A stretch of DNA of 64,000 bases from Mycolicibacterium flavescens (GCA_900637135.1 LR134353.1:5208001-5272000); one strand, 5' to 3'. Positions 41,617-50,736 are shown, counted from the stretch's first letter. Numbers and translations are program-made. Notes: generated by a model from the letters alone, not told the origin.

Positions 41617-43086
41617 GTGAACTTCGAGGAATACCGCCGTCACGACGCCACCGGGTTGGCCAAGCTCGTCGCCGACAAAGAGGTGAGCGCCGCGGAGTTG
41701 CTGGACCTGGCGAGAAACCGTGCCGCTGCGGTCAACCCGCGAATCAACGCGATTGTCCGCGACGTCCCGGGCTCACCGGCGGATGCGGCGTCAGGCCCGT
41801 TCTCGGGAGTGCCATTCCTGATCAAGGACCTCGCCCAGGATTACGCCGGGCTACCGACGTCGGCGGGATCGCGCGCGCTGATGTCGAAGCCGGTGGCCGA
41901 GCACTCAGAGATCGTGCGGCGGTGGCAGGACGCCGGATTGGTTATCTTCGGTAAGACCAACACCCCCGAGTTCGGGGCGAAGGGGATCACCGAACCGGAC
42001 GCGTGGGGCCCTACCCGCAATCCGTGGGACCTGACCCGGACGCCGGGCGGCTCGTCGGGCGGCTCGGCTGCCGCGGTCGCCGCAGGGATCGTGCCGTGCG
42101 CCGGGGCGAACGACGGCGGCGGTTCTATTCGGATACCCGCGGCGTGCTGTGGACTGGTCGGCCTCAAACCGGGCCGTGGGCTGACGCCGTCGGGACCCGC
42201 GACGGGTGAGTCCATGCACGGCGCGGCCGTACAAGGCGTGGTGTCGCGGACCGTGCGGGACACGGCGGCGATGCTCGACGTCATTCGCGGGGGCGAACCG
42301 TGGGGCCCGTACGTGCCCGGTGTTCCGTCCTCGACATTCGCGTCCTGTGTGGGGGCCGATCCCGGCACCCTTCGTATCGGCGTGCGGGTCCCGTCGGCGA
42401 TCAACCCGTCCCCGCATCCGGAAGCCGCCGCCGCGGTCGAGGCGACCATACGGGCGCTGACCGAGCTCGGCCATCACGTCGAGGAACTTCCGAGCGCCCC
42501 CTTCGACGACGCGGCCCTGGCGCGCGACTTCCTGCTCACGTGGTTCGTCTACACGGCGTGGGAACTCGATGAGGCCAAACGCATCTCGGGCGCCGGCGAC
42601 GATTCGTTCGAACGCGACACCCTCATCCTCGCCGCGCTCGGCAGAACCACGAGCGGCGTCGACTACGTGGACGCCGTGCAGCGGCGCCACGAACACACGC
42701 GCAGGCTCACCACGTTCTTCGAGTCGTACGACCTGTTGTTGACGCCCGGGCTGGCGACCCCGCCGCCGACCATCGGCGAGTTCGACCTGCCGGTCGTGCT
42801 GCAGCGCGCCGCCGACGTGCTGATCAGGACGCGCACGGCAAAGGTGTTGCGCTTCACCAAGATCGTCGATGACATGGTGGACAAGAATCTCGGCTGGGTG
42901 CCGTACACCCAGCTCGCCAATCTGACGGGGCGCCCGGCAATTTCGCTACCGCTGCACTGGACCGCGGACGGGCTGCCGCTGGGGGTCCAGTTCGTCGCAC
43001 CGCTGGCGGGCGAGTCGCTGCTGCTCCGGTTGGCTACCCAGCTGGAGCAGGCGATGCCCTGGTCCGATCGCGCGGCCCCGATCTAG
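41617..43086 (+). CDS. Amidase (amidase signature family)
   Basis: The 489-residue enzyme shows the Ser-Ser-Lys triad of the amidase signature: FLIKDLAQD with the Lys near residue 69, and TPGGSSGGSAAAVAAGIVPC with the cis-Ser and nucleophile region, then GANDGGGSIRIPAACCGLVG. It hydrolyses a carboxamide to acid and ammonia; specificity is unknown. GTG start. The stop codon overlaps the convergent sigma factor stop by 4 bp. Confidence 0.92.
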   Translation: MNFEEYRRHDATGLAKLVADKEVSAAELLDLARNRAAAVNPRINAIVRDVPGSPADAASGPFSGVPFLIKDLAQDYAGLPTSAGSRALMSKPVAEHSEIVRRWQDAGLVIFGKTNTPEFGAKGITEPDAWGPTRNPWDLTRTPGGSSGGSAAAVAAGIVPCAGANDGGGSIRIPAACCGLVGLKPGRGLTPSGPATGESMHGAAVQGVVSRTVRDTAAMLDVIRGGEPWGPYVPGVPSSTFASCVGADPGTLRIGVRVPSAINPSPHPEAAAAVEATIRALTELGHHVEELPSAPFDDAALARDFLLTWFVYTAWELDEAKRISGAGDDSFERDTLILAALGRTTSGVDYVDAVQRRHEHTRRLTTFFESYDLLLTPGLATPPPTIGEFDLPVVLQRAADVLIRTRTAKVLRFTKIVDDMVDKNLGWVPYTQLANLTGRPAISLPLHWTADGLPLGVQFVAPLAGESLLLRLATQLEQAMPWSDRAAPI

Positions 43087-44246
43087 CGCCCCGAGCGCCG
43101 TTGGCGCAGCTTCGCCGCTTGCATGGTGAGGTGGTCGCGCTCCGCGAGGTTCTGTGCTTTTGCAGCGGCCTCCACGTAAAGCTCCGCAGCCATGGCAAAT
43201 TCGCCGGCCCGCTCGTGGAGGTATGCGGCAGAGGCGGTGTAGCGCGGAAGCGCCGGATCGAGCTCGGACAGCGCCGCAAGCCCCGCTTGCGCTCCGTCGG
43301 CCTCGCCGACCGCGACGGCGCGATTGAGTCGCACCACCGGGCTGTCCGTGAGGCCGACCAACTCGTCGTACCACTCGACGATCTGCACCCAGTCGGTTTC
43401 CTCGGCGGTCTGCGCGTCGGCGTGCAGTGCGGCGATCGCGGCCTGCGCCTGGTACTCCCCCAGACGGTCCCTGGCCAACGCGGCCTGCAGCAGGCCCACG
43501 CCCTCCGTGATCAGGTCGCGCCGCCACAGCCGCCGGTCCTGTTCGGCGAGCGGCACGAGGCTGCCGTCGGCGCGTGTGCGGGCCGGGCGCCGCGCATGGT
43601 GCAGCAGCAACAGCGCAAGCAGGCCCGCGACCTCGGGATCGTCGGTGGCCGAAGCGAGTTGGCGGGTGAGCCGGATCGACTCGGCGGCGAGGTCGACTTC
43701 GCCGGTGTAGCCCTCGTTGAAGACCAGGTACAGCACGCGCAGGACGGTGTGGAGGTCGCCGGGGCGGTCGAGGCGGACGTCGCTGACGGTGCGTTTGGCC
43801 CTGCTGATCCGTTGTGCCATCGTCGATTCCGGCACGAGGTAGGCCTGGGCGATCTGGCGGGTCGTAAGGCCACCCACAGCCCTCAGAGTCAGCGCGACGG
43901 CCGACGCGGAGGTGAGGCTGGGATGCGCGCACAGGAAGTACAGCTGCAGCGTGTCGTCGACCGGCGCTGCCGGACCCGGCGCCGGTTCGCCGGCGACCTG
44001 CAACTCGCGGCGGTGCCGGGCGACGTCGGACCGGGTGAGGTCGACGAACCGGCGCCAAGCGGTGGTGATCAGCCACCCCTTCGGGTCGTCCGGGCGCCGG
44101 TCCGGCCAGGTGTCGAGCGCGCGCAGAAGCGCCTCCTGAACCGCGTCCTCGGCGGTCGCGAAATCCGCCCCGCGGCGGACGAGGATTGCCAGCACCGCGG
44201 GGATCAGGTCCCGCAGCTGGGCCTCGCCCACCGCGCCGGGCCTCAC
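43083..44246 (-). CDS. ECF sigma factor with C-terminal TPR-like extension (ECF42 type)
   Basis: A protein of 387 residues. The sigma region 2 (ATAEDAVQEALLRALDTWPD, GWLITTAWRRFVDLTRSD) and region 4 (LTTRQIAQAYLVPESTMAQR) are followed by about 200 residues of helical repeat (DUF6596-like, with FNEGYTGEVDLAAESIRL and LNRAVAVGEADGA). In ECF42 factors the extension replaces an anti-sigma factor and is needed for activity. The GTG start overlaps the YCII stop by 4 bp (GTGA), the standard ECF42 partner arrangement. It probably autoregulates through the promoter at 44704-44730. Confidence 0.9.
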   Translation of the reverse strand: MRPGAVGEAQLRDLIPAVLAILVRRGADFATAEDAVQEALLRALDTWPDRRPDDPKGWLITTAWRRFVDLTRSDVARHRRELQVAGEPAPGPAAPVDDTLQLYFLCAHPSLTSASAVALTLRAVGGLTTRQIAQAYLVPESTMAQRISRAKRTVSDVRLDRPGDLHTVLRVLYLVFNEGYTGEVDLAAESIRLTRQLASATDDPEVAGLLALLLLHHARRPARTRADGSLVPLAEQDRRLWRRDLITEGVGLLQAALARDRLGEYQAQAAIAALHADAQTAEETDWVQIVEWYDELVGLTDSPVVRLNRAVAVGEADGAQAGLAALSELDPALPRYTASAAYLHERAGEFAMAAELYVEAAAKAQNLAERDHLTMQAAKLRQRRSGR

Positions 44247-44650
44247 TCGGTGACCGTCGGTGGTGCGGTCAGAAACGGCCGGACCTCCAGCCACTCGTGG
44301 ATCGGGCGACCGCCCGCGCCCGGCGCCGCCGACAGTTCCCCGGCCAGTTCGACGGCGCGTTCGTAGGAATCGACGTCGATGACCATCCATCCGGCGACCA
44401 GATCCTTGGTTTCGGCGAACGGGCCGTCGACCACCGGCGGTTTGCCCTCACCGTCAGAGCGCACCCAAGCCCCCTCCGGGGCCAGGGCCGCATGGGTGAC
44501 GAACTCGCCGGTGTTCTCCAAGCGTGCCGCGAAGTCGTTCATATACCGAATGTGCGCCTCGATCTCCTCGGGCGTCCACCGGTCCATCGGCACGTCGTTG
44601 ACGCTGGCCGGCGCGCCCCGGTAGTGCTTGAGCAGCAGATACTTGGCCAT
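44243..44650 (-). CDS. YCII-related (DGPF domain) protein
   Basis: A 135-residue YCII-like protein with MAKYLLLKHYRG at the start and the signature VVDGPFAETKDLVAGWMVIDV, from which the DGPF name comes. It folds as a dimeric ferredoxin-like domain. Such proteins are nearly always encoded with ECF42 sigma factors and are their main regulon members, with unknown biochemical role. GGAGGA precedes the ATG. The downstream sigma gene overlaps by 4 bp. Confidence 0.92.
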   Translation of the reverse strand: MAKYLLLKHYRGAPASVNDVPMDRWTPEEIEAHIRYMNDFAARLENTGEFVTHAALAPEGAWVRSDGEGKPPVVDGPFAETKDLVAGWMVIDVDSYERAVELAGELSAAPGAGGRPIHEWLEVRPFLTAPPTVTE

Positions 44651-44703
44651 GACTTCGTCCTCCGTTCTTCGGGTCGCGACCCTAGTTGGTCACTCACCTG
44701 TGG

Positions 44704-44730
44704 GACGGATCCGTCGGGCATTTCTCGACA
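44704..44730 (-). promoter_or_regulatory. Candidate ECF42 promoter of the YCII-sigma operon
   Basis: On the minus strand TGTCGA (44730-44725), 17 nt, CGTC (44707-44704), about 54 nt before the YCII ATG. This resembles the reported ECF42 -35 and -10 elements and suggests autoregulation. Confidence 0.5.
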
Positions 44731-44772
44731 TGGTCATCCATCGGCACGACGTCACCTGGCTATCGTGCAGCC

Positions 44773-45546
44773 ATGAGCCTGGTGACCTACGAGTTGGACG
44801 ATCACATCGCCACCATCACCTTCAACCGTCCCGACGCTCGCAACGCGATCAATGGCGAGATGCGGCGCGACCTGAACGCGGCCTGGGAGCGGTTCCGCGA
44901 CGACGAGGATGCGTGGGTTGGGATCCTCACCGCAAACGGCGACGTGTTCTGCGCCGGCGGTGACCTCAAGGACGGCGAGGGTTCGGTCGGCACCTTCGGG
45001 GGCACGTTCTGGGAGAAGCCGACGATCAACTCGTTCGAGAGCGGCATGGAACTGTTCAAGCCGACGATCGCGGCGGTCAACGGGCCCTGCATCGGCTACG
45101 GTCTGACCGGCGTCCTGTTTTGTGACTTCGTGATCGCCTCGACCACAGCGACTTTCGCGTTCCCGGAGGTATCTCTCGGGGTGCCGACGATCGTCGGTGC
45201 GATCCGGCTGCCCGAACGCGTCCGGTGGGCCGACGCCATGGAGTTGTTGTTGACCGGTAAGCCGATCGACGCCGAGCGCGCCAAGGAGACCGGCCTGGTG
45301 TGGCGACTGGTCGAACCCGGTGATCTGCAGGCCGAGGCGCGGTCCTGGGCGCGCACGCTCACCGAGGCGGCACCGCTGGCGCAGCGCGCCACCAAGGAGG
45401 TGGCCTGGCGCACGGCCAACATGGGCTGGATCGAGTCGGTCCGGTTCGGCGAGACGATGCGCAAGGTGGCCGCTGCGACCGAGGATGTGCACGAGGGCAT
45501 CAGAGCGTGGCGGGAGAAGCGGACACCGCGCTGGCGCGGTCGCTGA
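44773..45546 (+). CDS. echA: Enoyl-CoA hydratase/isomerase family protein
   Basis: A protein of 257 residues of the crotonase family: TITFNRPDARNAINGEMRRD, the first oxyanion segment FCAGGDLKDGEG, and the second AAVNGPCIGYGLTGVLFCDF. In hydratases a catalytic Glu follows this second segment. Here that zone is DFVIASTTATFAFPEVSLGV, with Glu later, so the enzyme may be a hydratase or another crotonase. ATG 44773 is chosen just before the first strand. Not in an operon with other beta-oxidation genes. Confidence 0.87.
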   Translation: MSLVTYELDDHIATITFNRPDARNAINGEMRRDLNAAWERFRDDEDAWVGILTANGDVFCAGGDLKDGEGSVGTFGGTFWEKPTINSFESGMELFKPTIAAVNGPCIGYGLTGVLFCDFVIASTTATFAFPEVSLGVPTIVGAIRLPERVRWADAMELLLTGKPIDAERAKETGLVWRLVEPGDLQAEARSWARTLTEAAPLAQRATKEVAWRTANMGWIESVRFGETMRKVAAATEDVHEGIRAWREKRTPRWRGR

Positions 45547-45600
45547 GTACATCTTCAGTTGCGCGCCGCCACTGCCGGGCCACGGTTCCCGACCGCATGC

Positions 45601-46788
45601 TCACGCGCGGCGAAGCGTCAGCAGGGTGATCTCACTGGGCGCGAACACCCGCAACGGCGGACCCCAGAAGCCTGTGCCGCGACTGGTATACAGCTGCGTG
45701 CGATCACCATGGCGACTCAGGCCGTGCACCACCGGCTGCTCCAGTCGGACAAGGATATTGAACGGCCAGATCTGGCCGCCGTGTGTGTGCCCCGAGACTT
45801 GGAGATCGACACCGGCCCGCGCCGCGTGGGCGACCTGCTTGGGTTGGTGCGCCAACAGAAGGACGGGTAGTGCGCGGTCGGCACCGGCCAGCGCCGTGTC
45901 GAGATCTGCCCCGTGCCCCACCAGACCGGAGGACCGCGCGGTGGCGTCGTCGACGCCGGCGACGATCATTCGGTCACCGCCGCGCTCGACCACGACGTGC
46001 CGGTTGTGCAGTGCGTCCCAGCCGATGCGCTGCATATAGTCGAGCCAGCCCTGCGCCTTGCCGAAGTACTCGTGGTTGCCGGTGACGTACACCCGGGCCA
46101 ACGTCGCCTGCACCGCGGCCAGCGGGCTTGCCTGGGCCTCCCGCTTCTCGACCGTTCCGTCGGCGATGTCACCGACGTGGCCGACCACATCCGCGTCGAG
46201 TTCGTTGACGCGCTTGACCACCGCGGCCGACCAGCGAGCGCGGTCGATCGGCCCGTAATGCGTGTCGGTGATCAGCGCGACGCGCAGCCCGTCCAGGCCG
46301 CGGCCCAGCCCGTCGATTGCGACGTCGACCTTCTTGACCCGGGGCAGGCGCATCGCTTCGACGAAGCCCCAGACCAGCAGTGCCACAGCGACCGCCAACA
46401 CCACGCAGGCCACGACCCTCGCCCGCGTCGGATTGTCGACCCCCGCGGCGAACAGGACCCACCCCAACGCCTGACCCAGCACCGCCCAGGTGAACAGCAC
46501 CCACGCGACCCCGAGCAGGGCATCCCCGACGGCGGCGGCCCAGTCGAGGTGGCGACCGTGACCGAGCGTCATCAACACCGGCATCGCCACAAAGGCCACG
46601 GCGAAGGCAAGCGTCCCGACAATGACGACGGCTCTCGGCCAGGCCGCACCCGAGGCCAGCAGCGTCCACCACGGCACACCGAACAGCAGCAGCGTGATGG
46701 CGAGCGCGATGACCATCCGCCGCCAACGCCGCGGCGAGCGTCGTGGCGGCGCGGCCGAGTCCACCACTTCAGCCGGAGTGTCCGTCAT
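45601..46788 (-). CDS. Membrane-anchored metallophosphoesterase (second copy)
   Basis: The 395-residue protein has four hydrophobic segments in the first 150 residues, then the calcineurin-like domain: ALITDTHYGP, VGHVGDIADG, VTGNHEYFGK, LAHQP and VSGHTHGGQIWP for two metals. The C-terminal GTGFWGPPLRVFAPSEITLL matches the end of the paralogue at 22299-23456. It lacks the twin-arginine-like segment seen in that copy. Predicted to cleave phosphodiesters at the cell membrane. Confidence 0.88.
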   Translation of the reverse strand: MTDTPAEVVDSAAPPRRSPRRWRRMVIALAITLLLFGVPWWTLLASGAAWPRAVVIVGTLAFAVAFVAMPVLMTLGHGRHLDWAAAVGDALLGVAWVLFTWAVLGQALGWVLFAAGVDNPTRARVVACVVLAVAVALLVWGFVEAMRLPRVKKVDVAIDGLGRGLDGLRVALITDTHYGPIDRARWSAAVVKRVNELDADVVGHVGDIADGTVEKREAQASPLAAVQATLARVYVTGNHEYFGKAQGWLDYMQRIGWDALHNRHVVVERGGDRMIVAGVDDATARSSGLVGHGADLDTALAGADRALPVLLLAHQPKQVAHAARAGVDLQVSGHTHGGQIWPFNILVRLEQPVVHGLSRHGDRTQLYTSRGTGFWGPPLRVFAPSEITLLTLRRA

Positions 46789-46852
46789 CGCGCGTCGACC
46801 TTCCGTTCTCGGCTCCAAGGAACGCAATCGACGCTACCGACGCTCTCGCGAC

Positions 46853-47680
46853 TCATGAGGCATCCGCATCCGCATCCTGTCGCTCATCCTGCAGACGGTC
46901 CTTGCTGCGCAGCAGACGAAGCAGCGTGACGAGCACCAGACCGCCTACCACGTTGCCGACGACCGTGTAGGCGAACCACGTCGCCCAGTCGCCGTACCCG
47001 AACGGGGCGCCGGCGATGAGCGCACCAAAGATCAGCAGCGAGTCCAGGATCGAATGGAACATCTGCAGCCCGGCCAACAGGAAGCCGCCTGCGACCGCCG
47101 CGGCGATCTTGCCGAACGTCGACTCGGTGCCGTGCTGCATGCGCGTCATCAGCGTGATGACCATGCCGCCCAGCAGTGACAGCGCGACCGTCTCCGCTGA
47201 GATCGGGGCGGTGGCGAAGTGGGTGCCCGACTCGATCGTCTGCGCATGCAGTTTCGGGAAGCCCGTCATGATCAGCCACATGATCGCCCAGCCCCCAACG
47301 AGATTGGCGATCAGCGTTCCGATCCACAACTTCAGCAGCTGCCCGACGCTGGCGCGTTTGGCCACGACCGTGGTGACCGGCACCAGGAACCCTTCGGTGA
47401 ACAGCTCGCTGCGGCCGAGCAGCAGCGCGAGGAATCCGATCGAGAACGCGAGACCGGCGAGCAGGTGGTTGTGGGTGGTGGCCAACACCGACAGGTAGGC
47501 CAGGACGCCCACCGCGACCTCGGTGCCGCCGAAGAAGCCGGTGACCAGCACTTCGCGCCATGCCCGGTGCAGGCGTTGGGTGCCCTCGTCGACCATCCTC
47601 TGGAAGGCGCCCTCCAACTCGTCCTCGATCGGGCTGTCGGAATCGCCCACCTGCCGCCGCTGCGTCTCATTCTCATCCAT
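46853..47680 (-). CDS. Formate/nitrite transporter family protein
   Basis: A 275-residue FNT-like protein: six hydrophobic helices with the characteristic broken-helix regions (GLAFSIGFLALLLGRSELFT, then GWAIMWLIMTG and GALIAGAPFGYGDWATWFAY). FNT proteins form pentameric channels for formate, nitrite or hydrosulfide. This group (FNT-like with an acidic N-terminal tail) has an unproven substrate. GGAAGGA precedes the ATG, and a SigF-like promoter lies just upstream. Confidence 0.85.
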   Translation of the reverse strand: MDENETQRRQVGDSDSPIEDELEGAFQRMVDEGTQRLHRAWREVLVTGFFGGTEVAVGVLAYLSVLATTHNHLLAGLAFSIGFLALLLGRSELFTEGFLVPVTTVVAKRASVGQLLKLWIGTLIANLVGGWAIMWLIMTGFPKLHAQTIESGTHFATAPISAETVALSLLGGMVITLMTRMQHGTESTFGKIAAAVAGGFLLAGLQMFHSILDSLLIFGALIAGAPFGYGDWATWFAYTVVGNVVGGLVLVTLLRLLRSKDRLQDERQDADADAS

Positions 47681-47714
47681 GTGCGGGTCCTTCCCGATTC
47701 GATGACGGTCAGGG

Positions 47715-47740
47715 GTACCCGTCCCCCGCCGCCCCGAAGC
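47715..47740 (-). promoter_or_regulatory. SigF-type promoter candidate for the FNT gene
   Basis: Minus strand: GCTT (47740-47737), 16 nt, GGGTAC (47720-47715), about 35 nt before the FNT ATG. One mismatch in the -35 and one in the -10 against GTTT-N15-17-GGGTAT/A. The 204-bp gap between the FNT and Rv1733c-like genes holds no other clear feature. Confidence 0.4.
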
Positions 47741-47884
47741 CTCCGCGGATTACTGGCGCCCCGGCGCATTGTTGTCGGCCGGCCACAACGGAGGACGTCG
47801 ATGTTGTCGTTTCTCGGCAAAGCTCGCAGGTCAGATGGGGTCCACGATGGGAGGAGTAGGACGCAGCCCCCGTAGTGAGAGGAG

Positions 47885-48319
47885 ATGACGGTGCGCAGCC
47901 CGCATGGCGACGATCACCCCCAGACGGCTGTCCGGTTGGGTGACGACCAGGAGTGGGCCACCTTCACCCTCCGCATGCCCCGGTGGTCGACGCTGGCGCG
48001 GTTGAGGGGAGACAATCCGCTGGTCCGCTCCGTGGATCGGATCGAGGCGCTGATCATGACCTTGGTCGTCGCCCTGTCCGTTCTCGCCGTGCCGATCGCC
48101 GGCGCCGTCGGAACCGCGCTGTTCGACTCCAAGCGCGCGGCTCCCCATGCGGCGATGGAAGCGGTCACGGCCGGCGCACTCGTCCTGCTCGCGGTCCTCG
48201 GAACGGCCGCAGCTGTTCTCGTGATCACCCGCACGGTGTGCAACCGCGCCCGCTCCGCCAGGTGGCAGCGCGGCCTCGACAGCCTGATCGACGGTCGGGG
48301 CCAGGCTCGTATGCAGTAG
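47885..48319 (+). CDS. Rv1733c-like membrane protein, short form
   Basis: A protein of 144 residues with two hydrophobic helices (IMTLVVALSVLAVPIAGAVG and ALVLLAVLGTAAAVLVITRT). The flanks, NPLVRSVDRIEA and ARWQRGLDSL, match M. tuberculosis Rv1733c from memory. Rv1733c has about 210 residues with an extracytoplasmic domain between its two helices; here only about 25 residues join them. In M. tuberculosis the gene belongs to the DosR dormancy regulon, but no DosR box was seen here. GAGAGGAG precedes the ATG. Confidence 0.8.
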   Translation: MTVRSPHGDDHPQTAVRLGDDQEWATFTLRMPRWSTLARLRGDNPLVRSVDRIEALIMTLVVALSVLAVPIAGAVGTALFDSKRAAPHAAMEAVTAGALVLLAVLGTAAAVLVITRTVCNRARSARWQRGLDSLIDGRGQARMQ

Positions 48320-48449
48320 CTGACCGGGCGTGCGTGCGGCGCCCCCCTCCCATGTCCCAACGGGAAACCCGCCGGTGTCGCGATTCGTGATTTACACCGG
48401 GCCTTTCGGGCCCAACCATGGACCCAGCTAGCCAGGAGAGGCGGTTGGG

Positions 48450-49544
48450 ATGACGATCAGTGTGGCCGAGCGCGCGGAACTGCGTTCGGCGGTCCGCGAG
48501 CTGCTGGATGACAGGTGCACCGAGGACGACGTGCGCGCGGTGATGACCTCCGACGACGGCTTCGACCGCGACCTGTGGCACCAGCTCGCCGAGCAGGGCT
48601 TGCTCGGCATGCTCGTCGACGACGAACTCGGCGGTCTGGGCTTCGGCGCACTCGAGCTCGAGGCCGTCGCCGAGGAGACGGGCGCCGCACTTCTGCCCGC
48701 ACCGTTCATCTCCAGCGCGGTGTTGACGGTCGCGCTCATCTCGGCCGCAGGCTCCGACGAAGACAAGCGACGACTCCTGCCGCCACTCGCCGACGGCACG
48801 GCGATCGGCACGGTCGCGATCACCGGACCGTCCGGCACTTGGACGGCCGAGGGCGTCGACGTCCAAGCCGGCGCCGACGGCAGTCTCACCGGCGCCGCCC
48901 ACTACGTCACCTGGGGTCAGGCGGCCGATGTCCTGCTCGTGGTCGCGCGCACCAGCGACGGCGTCGGCGTCTTCGAGGTGGCGCCGGACGCCACCGGTTT
49001 CACCCGCACCGCGGTGACGGTTTTCGACCCGACCGTGCGGCTGTCGACGTTCACCTTCGCGGCTACACCCGCGCGGCGGCTCGGCACCGCCGGATGGGAC
49101 GCCGTACAGGAGGCCCTGGATCTCGCCGTGATCGCGTCGGCCGGTGAGCAGGTCGGCGGCTCCCGCCGGCTCTTCGACATCACCGTCGACTACCTCAAGA
49201 CGCGCGTCCAGTTCGGCCGCCAGATCGGCAGCTTCCAGGCGCTCAAGCACATGGCCGCCGACCTCCTGATCGAGGTCGAGAACGCGACATCGGCCGCCCA
49301 GCACGCCGCCGCCGAGAAGGCCGCGCGAAGTGAAACCTCCGACGGTGCAGTCGCATTGGCCGGTTTCGCCTGCGCCGAGGCCTACGAGACCGTCGCCATG
49401 AACGCGATCCAGATGCACGGCGGCATCGGTTTCACCTGGGAGCACCCCGCCCACCTGTTCCTGCGCAGGGCGCGCACCGGCCTGCAGTTGTTCGGCGGCC
49501 CGCGCCTGCATCGCGAGCGCTACCTCGTCTCGAAAGGTGCCTGA
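48450..49544 (+). CDS. fadE: Acyl-CoA dehydrogenase
   Basis: The 364-residue FadE has the N-terminal WHQLAEQGLLGMLVDDELGG, FGRQIGSFQALKHMAADLLI and QMHGGIGFTWEHPAHLFLRR near the C-terminus. Like the shorter subunit at 23526-24617, it lacks the GTNE-type loop with the general base, so it probably pairs with the adjacent FadE. GGAGAGG precedes the ATG. A small GGGCC/GGCCC hairpin lies at 48399-48413 in the 130-bp leader. It starts a three-gene operon. Confidence 0.9.
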   Translation: MTISVAERAELRSAVRELLDDRCTEDDVRAVMTSDDGFDRDLWHQLAEQGLLGMLVDDELGGLGFGALELEAVAEETGAALLPAPFISSAVLTVALISAAGSDEDKRRLLPPLADGTAIGTVAITGPSGTWTAEGVDVQAGADGSLTGAAHYVTWGQAADVLLVVARTSDGVGVFEVAPDATGFTRTAVTVFDPTVRLSTFTFAATPARRLGTAGWDAVQEALDLAVIASAGEQVGGSRRLFDITVDYLKTRVQFGRQIGSFQALKHMAADLLIEVENATSAAQHAAAEKAARSETSDGAVALAGFACAEAYETVAMNAIQMHGGIGFTWEHPAHLFLRRARTGLQLFGGPRLHRERYLVSKGA

Positions 49545-49545
49545 C

Positions 49546-50733
49546 ATGACCAGCCTTCCCACCGCCGACGAGCTGCGCGCCGAGGTCCGGGAGTGGTTGC
49601 GCGACAACTGGGCTCCACTTCCTAAGTCCGACGACCCGTGGGCGTCTTCGCCCGAGCGGATCGCCTGGCTGGAGAAGGTGCTCGACGCCGGCTACGCCGT
49701 GCCCACCTATCCCACCGAGTGGTTCGGCCGCGGATATCCGAGTGACCTCGCGGCCGTCATCGGCCAGGAGTTCTCGGCGATCAAGGCGCCGGGATCGCGG
49801 CAGGACAAGTACAACATCCCGGCCAACACCACGCTCAAACTCGGCACCGAGAGAATCAAACAGGACCTGCTGCGCGACTTCTTGGTCGAGCGGTCGCGCA
49901 CGTGCCTGCTCTACAGCGAACCGGGCGCCGGTTCCGACCTGGCCAGCGTGCGCACCACCGCGGTCCGCGACGGTGACCAGTGGGTGGTCAACGGTCAGAA
50001 GGTGTGGACGTCGGGTGCGCTCACCGCCGATTACGCCCTGCTTCTGGCCCGCACCGACTGGGATGTGCCCAAGCACAAGGGGCTGAGCCTGTTCATCATG
50101 CCGATGAAGCAGCCCGGCATCGAGGTGCGCCCGCTGGTGCAGATCACCGGCGAATCGCACTTCAACGAGGTGTTCATCAACGACGCGACCGTCTCCGACG
50201 ACTACCTGCTGGGCGGCGAGGGCAACGGATGGCGGGCGCTGCAGACCGCGCTGGCCTACGAACGCTCCATCATGGGCGACAGTGGCCGCGGCTCGCGTAA
50301 CCGCAAGGCGGACAGCCTGATCGAACTCGCTCGCGAGCACGGCGTGCTCGACGACCCCGCGGTGCGCTACCCGCTGGCGAAGGTGCTGGCGATGCGGGAG
50401 CTGAACCGGCTCAACAACGCACGCGCGAAAGCCGCGACGACACAAGGCACGTCCAGTTCGATCATGTCGCTGGGCAAGCTCGCGATGTCGAAGATCCTGC
50501 ACACCGAGGCGGCGATGAAGACACAGATCATCGGTGCGCAGGCGTTGTTGGCCGGCCCCGAGAATCCGGTGGCCGACGACGTCAACTTCTTGACGCTCAA
50601 CGCGTTCTTCACCTCGATCGGCGGTGGGACCGATCAGATTCAGCGCAACATCATCGGCGAGCGCGTGCTCGGGCTGCCCAAGGAGCCCGAGGCCGACCGC
50701 GACATCCCCTTCCGTCAGGCCCGCAGGAGCTGA
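49546..50733 (+). CDS. fadE: Acyl-CoA dehydrogenase
   Basis: The 395-residue partner shows CLLYSEPGAGSDLASVRTTA, QWVVNGQKVWTSGA, and the C-terminal SIGGGTDQIQRNIIGERVLG. Here the position usually filled by the catalytic Glu of GTNE is Asp-Gln (GGTDQ), as in several mycobacterial heteromeric FadE subunits. ATG 49546 lies 1 nt after the previous stop. With the preceding FadE it likely forms an alpha2beta2 dehydrogenase for a bulky acyl-CoA. Confidence 0.9.
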   Translation: MTSLPTADELRAEVREWLRDNWAPLPKSDDPWASSPERIAWLEKVLDAGYAVPTYPTEWFGRGYPSDLAAVIGQEFSAIKAPGSRQDKYNIPANTTLKLGTERIKQDLLRDFLVERSRTCLLYSEPGAGSDLASVRTTAVRDGDQWVVNGQKVWTSGALTADYALLLARTDWDVPKHKGLSLFIMPMKQPGIEVRPLVQITGESHFNEVFINDATVSDDYLLGGEGNGWRALQTALAYERSIMGDSGRGSRNRKADSLIELAREHGVLDDPAVRYPLAKVLAMRELNRLNNARAKAATTQGTSSSIMSLGKLAMSKILHTEAAMKTQIIGAQALLAGPENPVADDVNFLTLNAFFTSIGGGTDQIQRNIIGERVLGLPKEPEADRDIPFRQARRS

Positions 50734-50736
50734 TCT

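Noticed and set aside
47763-47884. DosR box upstream of the Rv1733c-like gene
   Set aside because: No match to the GGGACT-type inverted repeat was seen in this gap.
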